DNA from: Metasolibacillus sp.
GTDB taxonomy: Bacteria > Bacillota > Bacilli > Bacillales_A > Planococcaceae
Assembly (NCBI RefSeq): GCF_025291715.1
Contig: NZ_JAMBIZ010000002.1
Coordinates: 1 to 64,000, forward strand
Direction: 5' to 3'
Length of the DNA stretch: 64,000 nucleotides
The notes under the pieces are model-generated. The model was given only the letters and a program-made list of their open reading frames with translations, had not been told where the DNA came from and ran no database searches. The translations under genes and the position numbers were made by a program. Numbering within the stretch: position 1 is the stretch's first letter; every line of letters begins with the position of its first letter. This document shows, piece after piece, positions 63,719 through 64,000 of this stretch.

Positions 63719-64000
63719 TTAGGACTTTAGCGCCCCCACAATTGCCTGACAAATTGCTTCAAAATGACGCTTGTAACAAGCAACATCTTCCTTTGAATTA
63801 ACAAAGCATACTTCAATAAGTATGGCTTGTGGCAAGGCGTTTAAAAAGGCTAAATCGTTCCGCCGTTTAGCACCGCGGTTGCGTAAGCCGCTCGCCTTGC
63901 TAATGGCTGCGCTTACCTTGGAAGCAAGCTGCTGCATTTCTGCTCTCGCGTAAAGCACCTCTGTTCCTAGCCCGCCGGCTGTCGCTTTTGCGACCGCATT
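63719..64000 (-). CDS. N-acetylmuramoyl-L-alanine amidase (C-terminal part, cut by window edge)
   Basis: The last 93 codons of an Amidase_3-type zinc amidase; the frame stays open to the right edge. NAVAKATAGGLGTEVLYAR follows the expected zinc-His strand, and the catalytic Glu is in PQAILIEVCFVNSKEDV. It cleaves the bond between MurNAc and the stem peptide. Full length, signal and wall-binding domains cannot be judged. Confidence 0.85.
   Translation of the reverse strand, partial: NAVAKATAGGLGTEVLYARAEMQQLASKVSAAISKASGLRNRGAKRRNDLAFLNALPQAILIEVCFVNSKEDVACYKRHFEAICQAIVGALKS

Overview
The window comes from a low-GC Gram-positive bacterium of the Bacillales, most like a Lysinibacillus/Solibacillus-type member of the Planococcaceae. 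This is inferred from gene content (YfkAB, CcdA/CcdB/CcdC, a YneK-like DUF2621 protein, the YvrJ/DUF2922/DUF1659 trio, DUF1450, a T-box leader), from purine-rich ribosome sites ending in GGTGA, and from several well-supported TTG starts. No rRNA, tRNA, CRISPR array or intact insertion sequence was seen.

Layout. 0-7 kb: aconitase with a CcpC-like promoter, a DUF2785 protein, a large cytoplasmic beta-helix protein. 7-13 kb: a drug-efflux MFS pump and a four-gene cluster of poorly known proteins (WGR, CbrC/UPF0167, DUF1963/YwqG, and a 561-residue unknown). 13-19 kb: a deaminase overlapping radical-SAM YfkAB, a dynamin-like GTPase, a PAS-GGDEF-EAL protein. 19-26 kb: an SLH protein, a PQQ-type sugar dehydrogenase lipoprotein and an MFS pump in one operon divergent from a LysR regulator; DUF1450; an AcuI/YhdH reductase divergent from MarR. 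26-31 kb: catalase, asparagine synthetase, a C39-like lipoprotein. 32-42 kb: the branched-chain amino-acid operon ilvD-[T-box]-ilvB-ilvH-ilvC-leuA-leuB-leuC-leuD. 42-50 kb: a sugar-lactone oxidase and PLP-enzyme pair, nicotinamidase, a stress-type membrane protein, a lytic transglycosylase, MscL, and the transsulfuration pair metI-metC. 50-56 kb: a SCO protein, the YvrJ trio, DUF2621 and the CcdC/CcdB/CcdA cytochrome c maturation genes, RarD. 56-64 kb: a BmrCD-like heterodimeric exporter, a NatAB-like exporter, an Rgg-type regulator and an amidase cut by the window edge.

The least expected feature is a set of four intergenic arrays (near 24.2, 31.9, 56.3 and 60.05 kb). Each has 3-5 copies of a short word at a 20-21 bp period, about two DNA helical turns. 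Each array has its own word, and each lies just past the intrinsic terminator of a minus-strand gene or operon. Read on that strand, the four words share a pattern of an A-run, then CG, then an A/T-rich stretch. I know of no described element with this architecture.

The right-hand third also shows gene decay: a NERD-domain gene broken in its zinc ribbon, a ZmaR-type acetyltransferase lacking its C-terminal part, and a MutS-related gene that has lost its start codon, frame and middle. Other regulatory signals read from the sequence are a cre-like site upstream of ilvD, a perfect palindrome inside the pncA promoter spacer, a sigma-B-like promoter before the GlsB/YeaQ protein, and a terminator whose arm contains the ribosome site of yfkAB.
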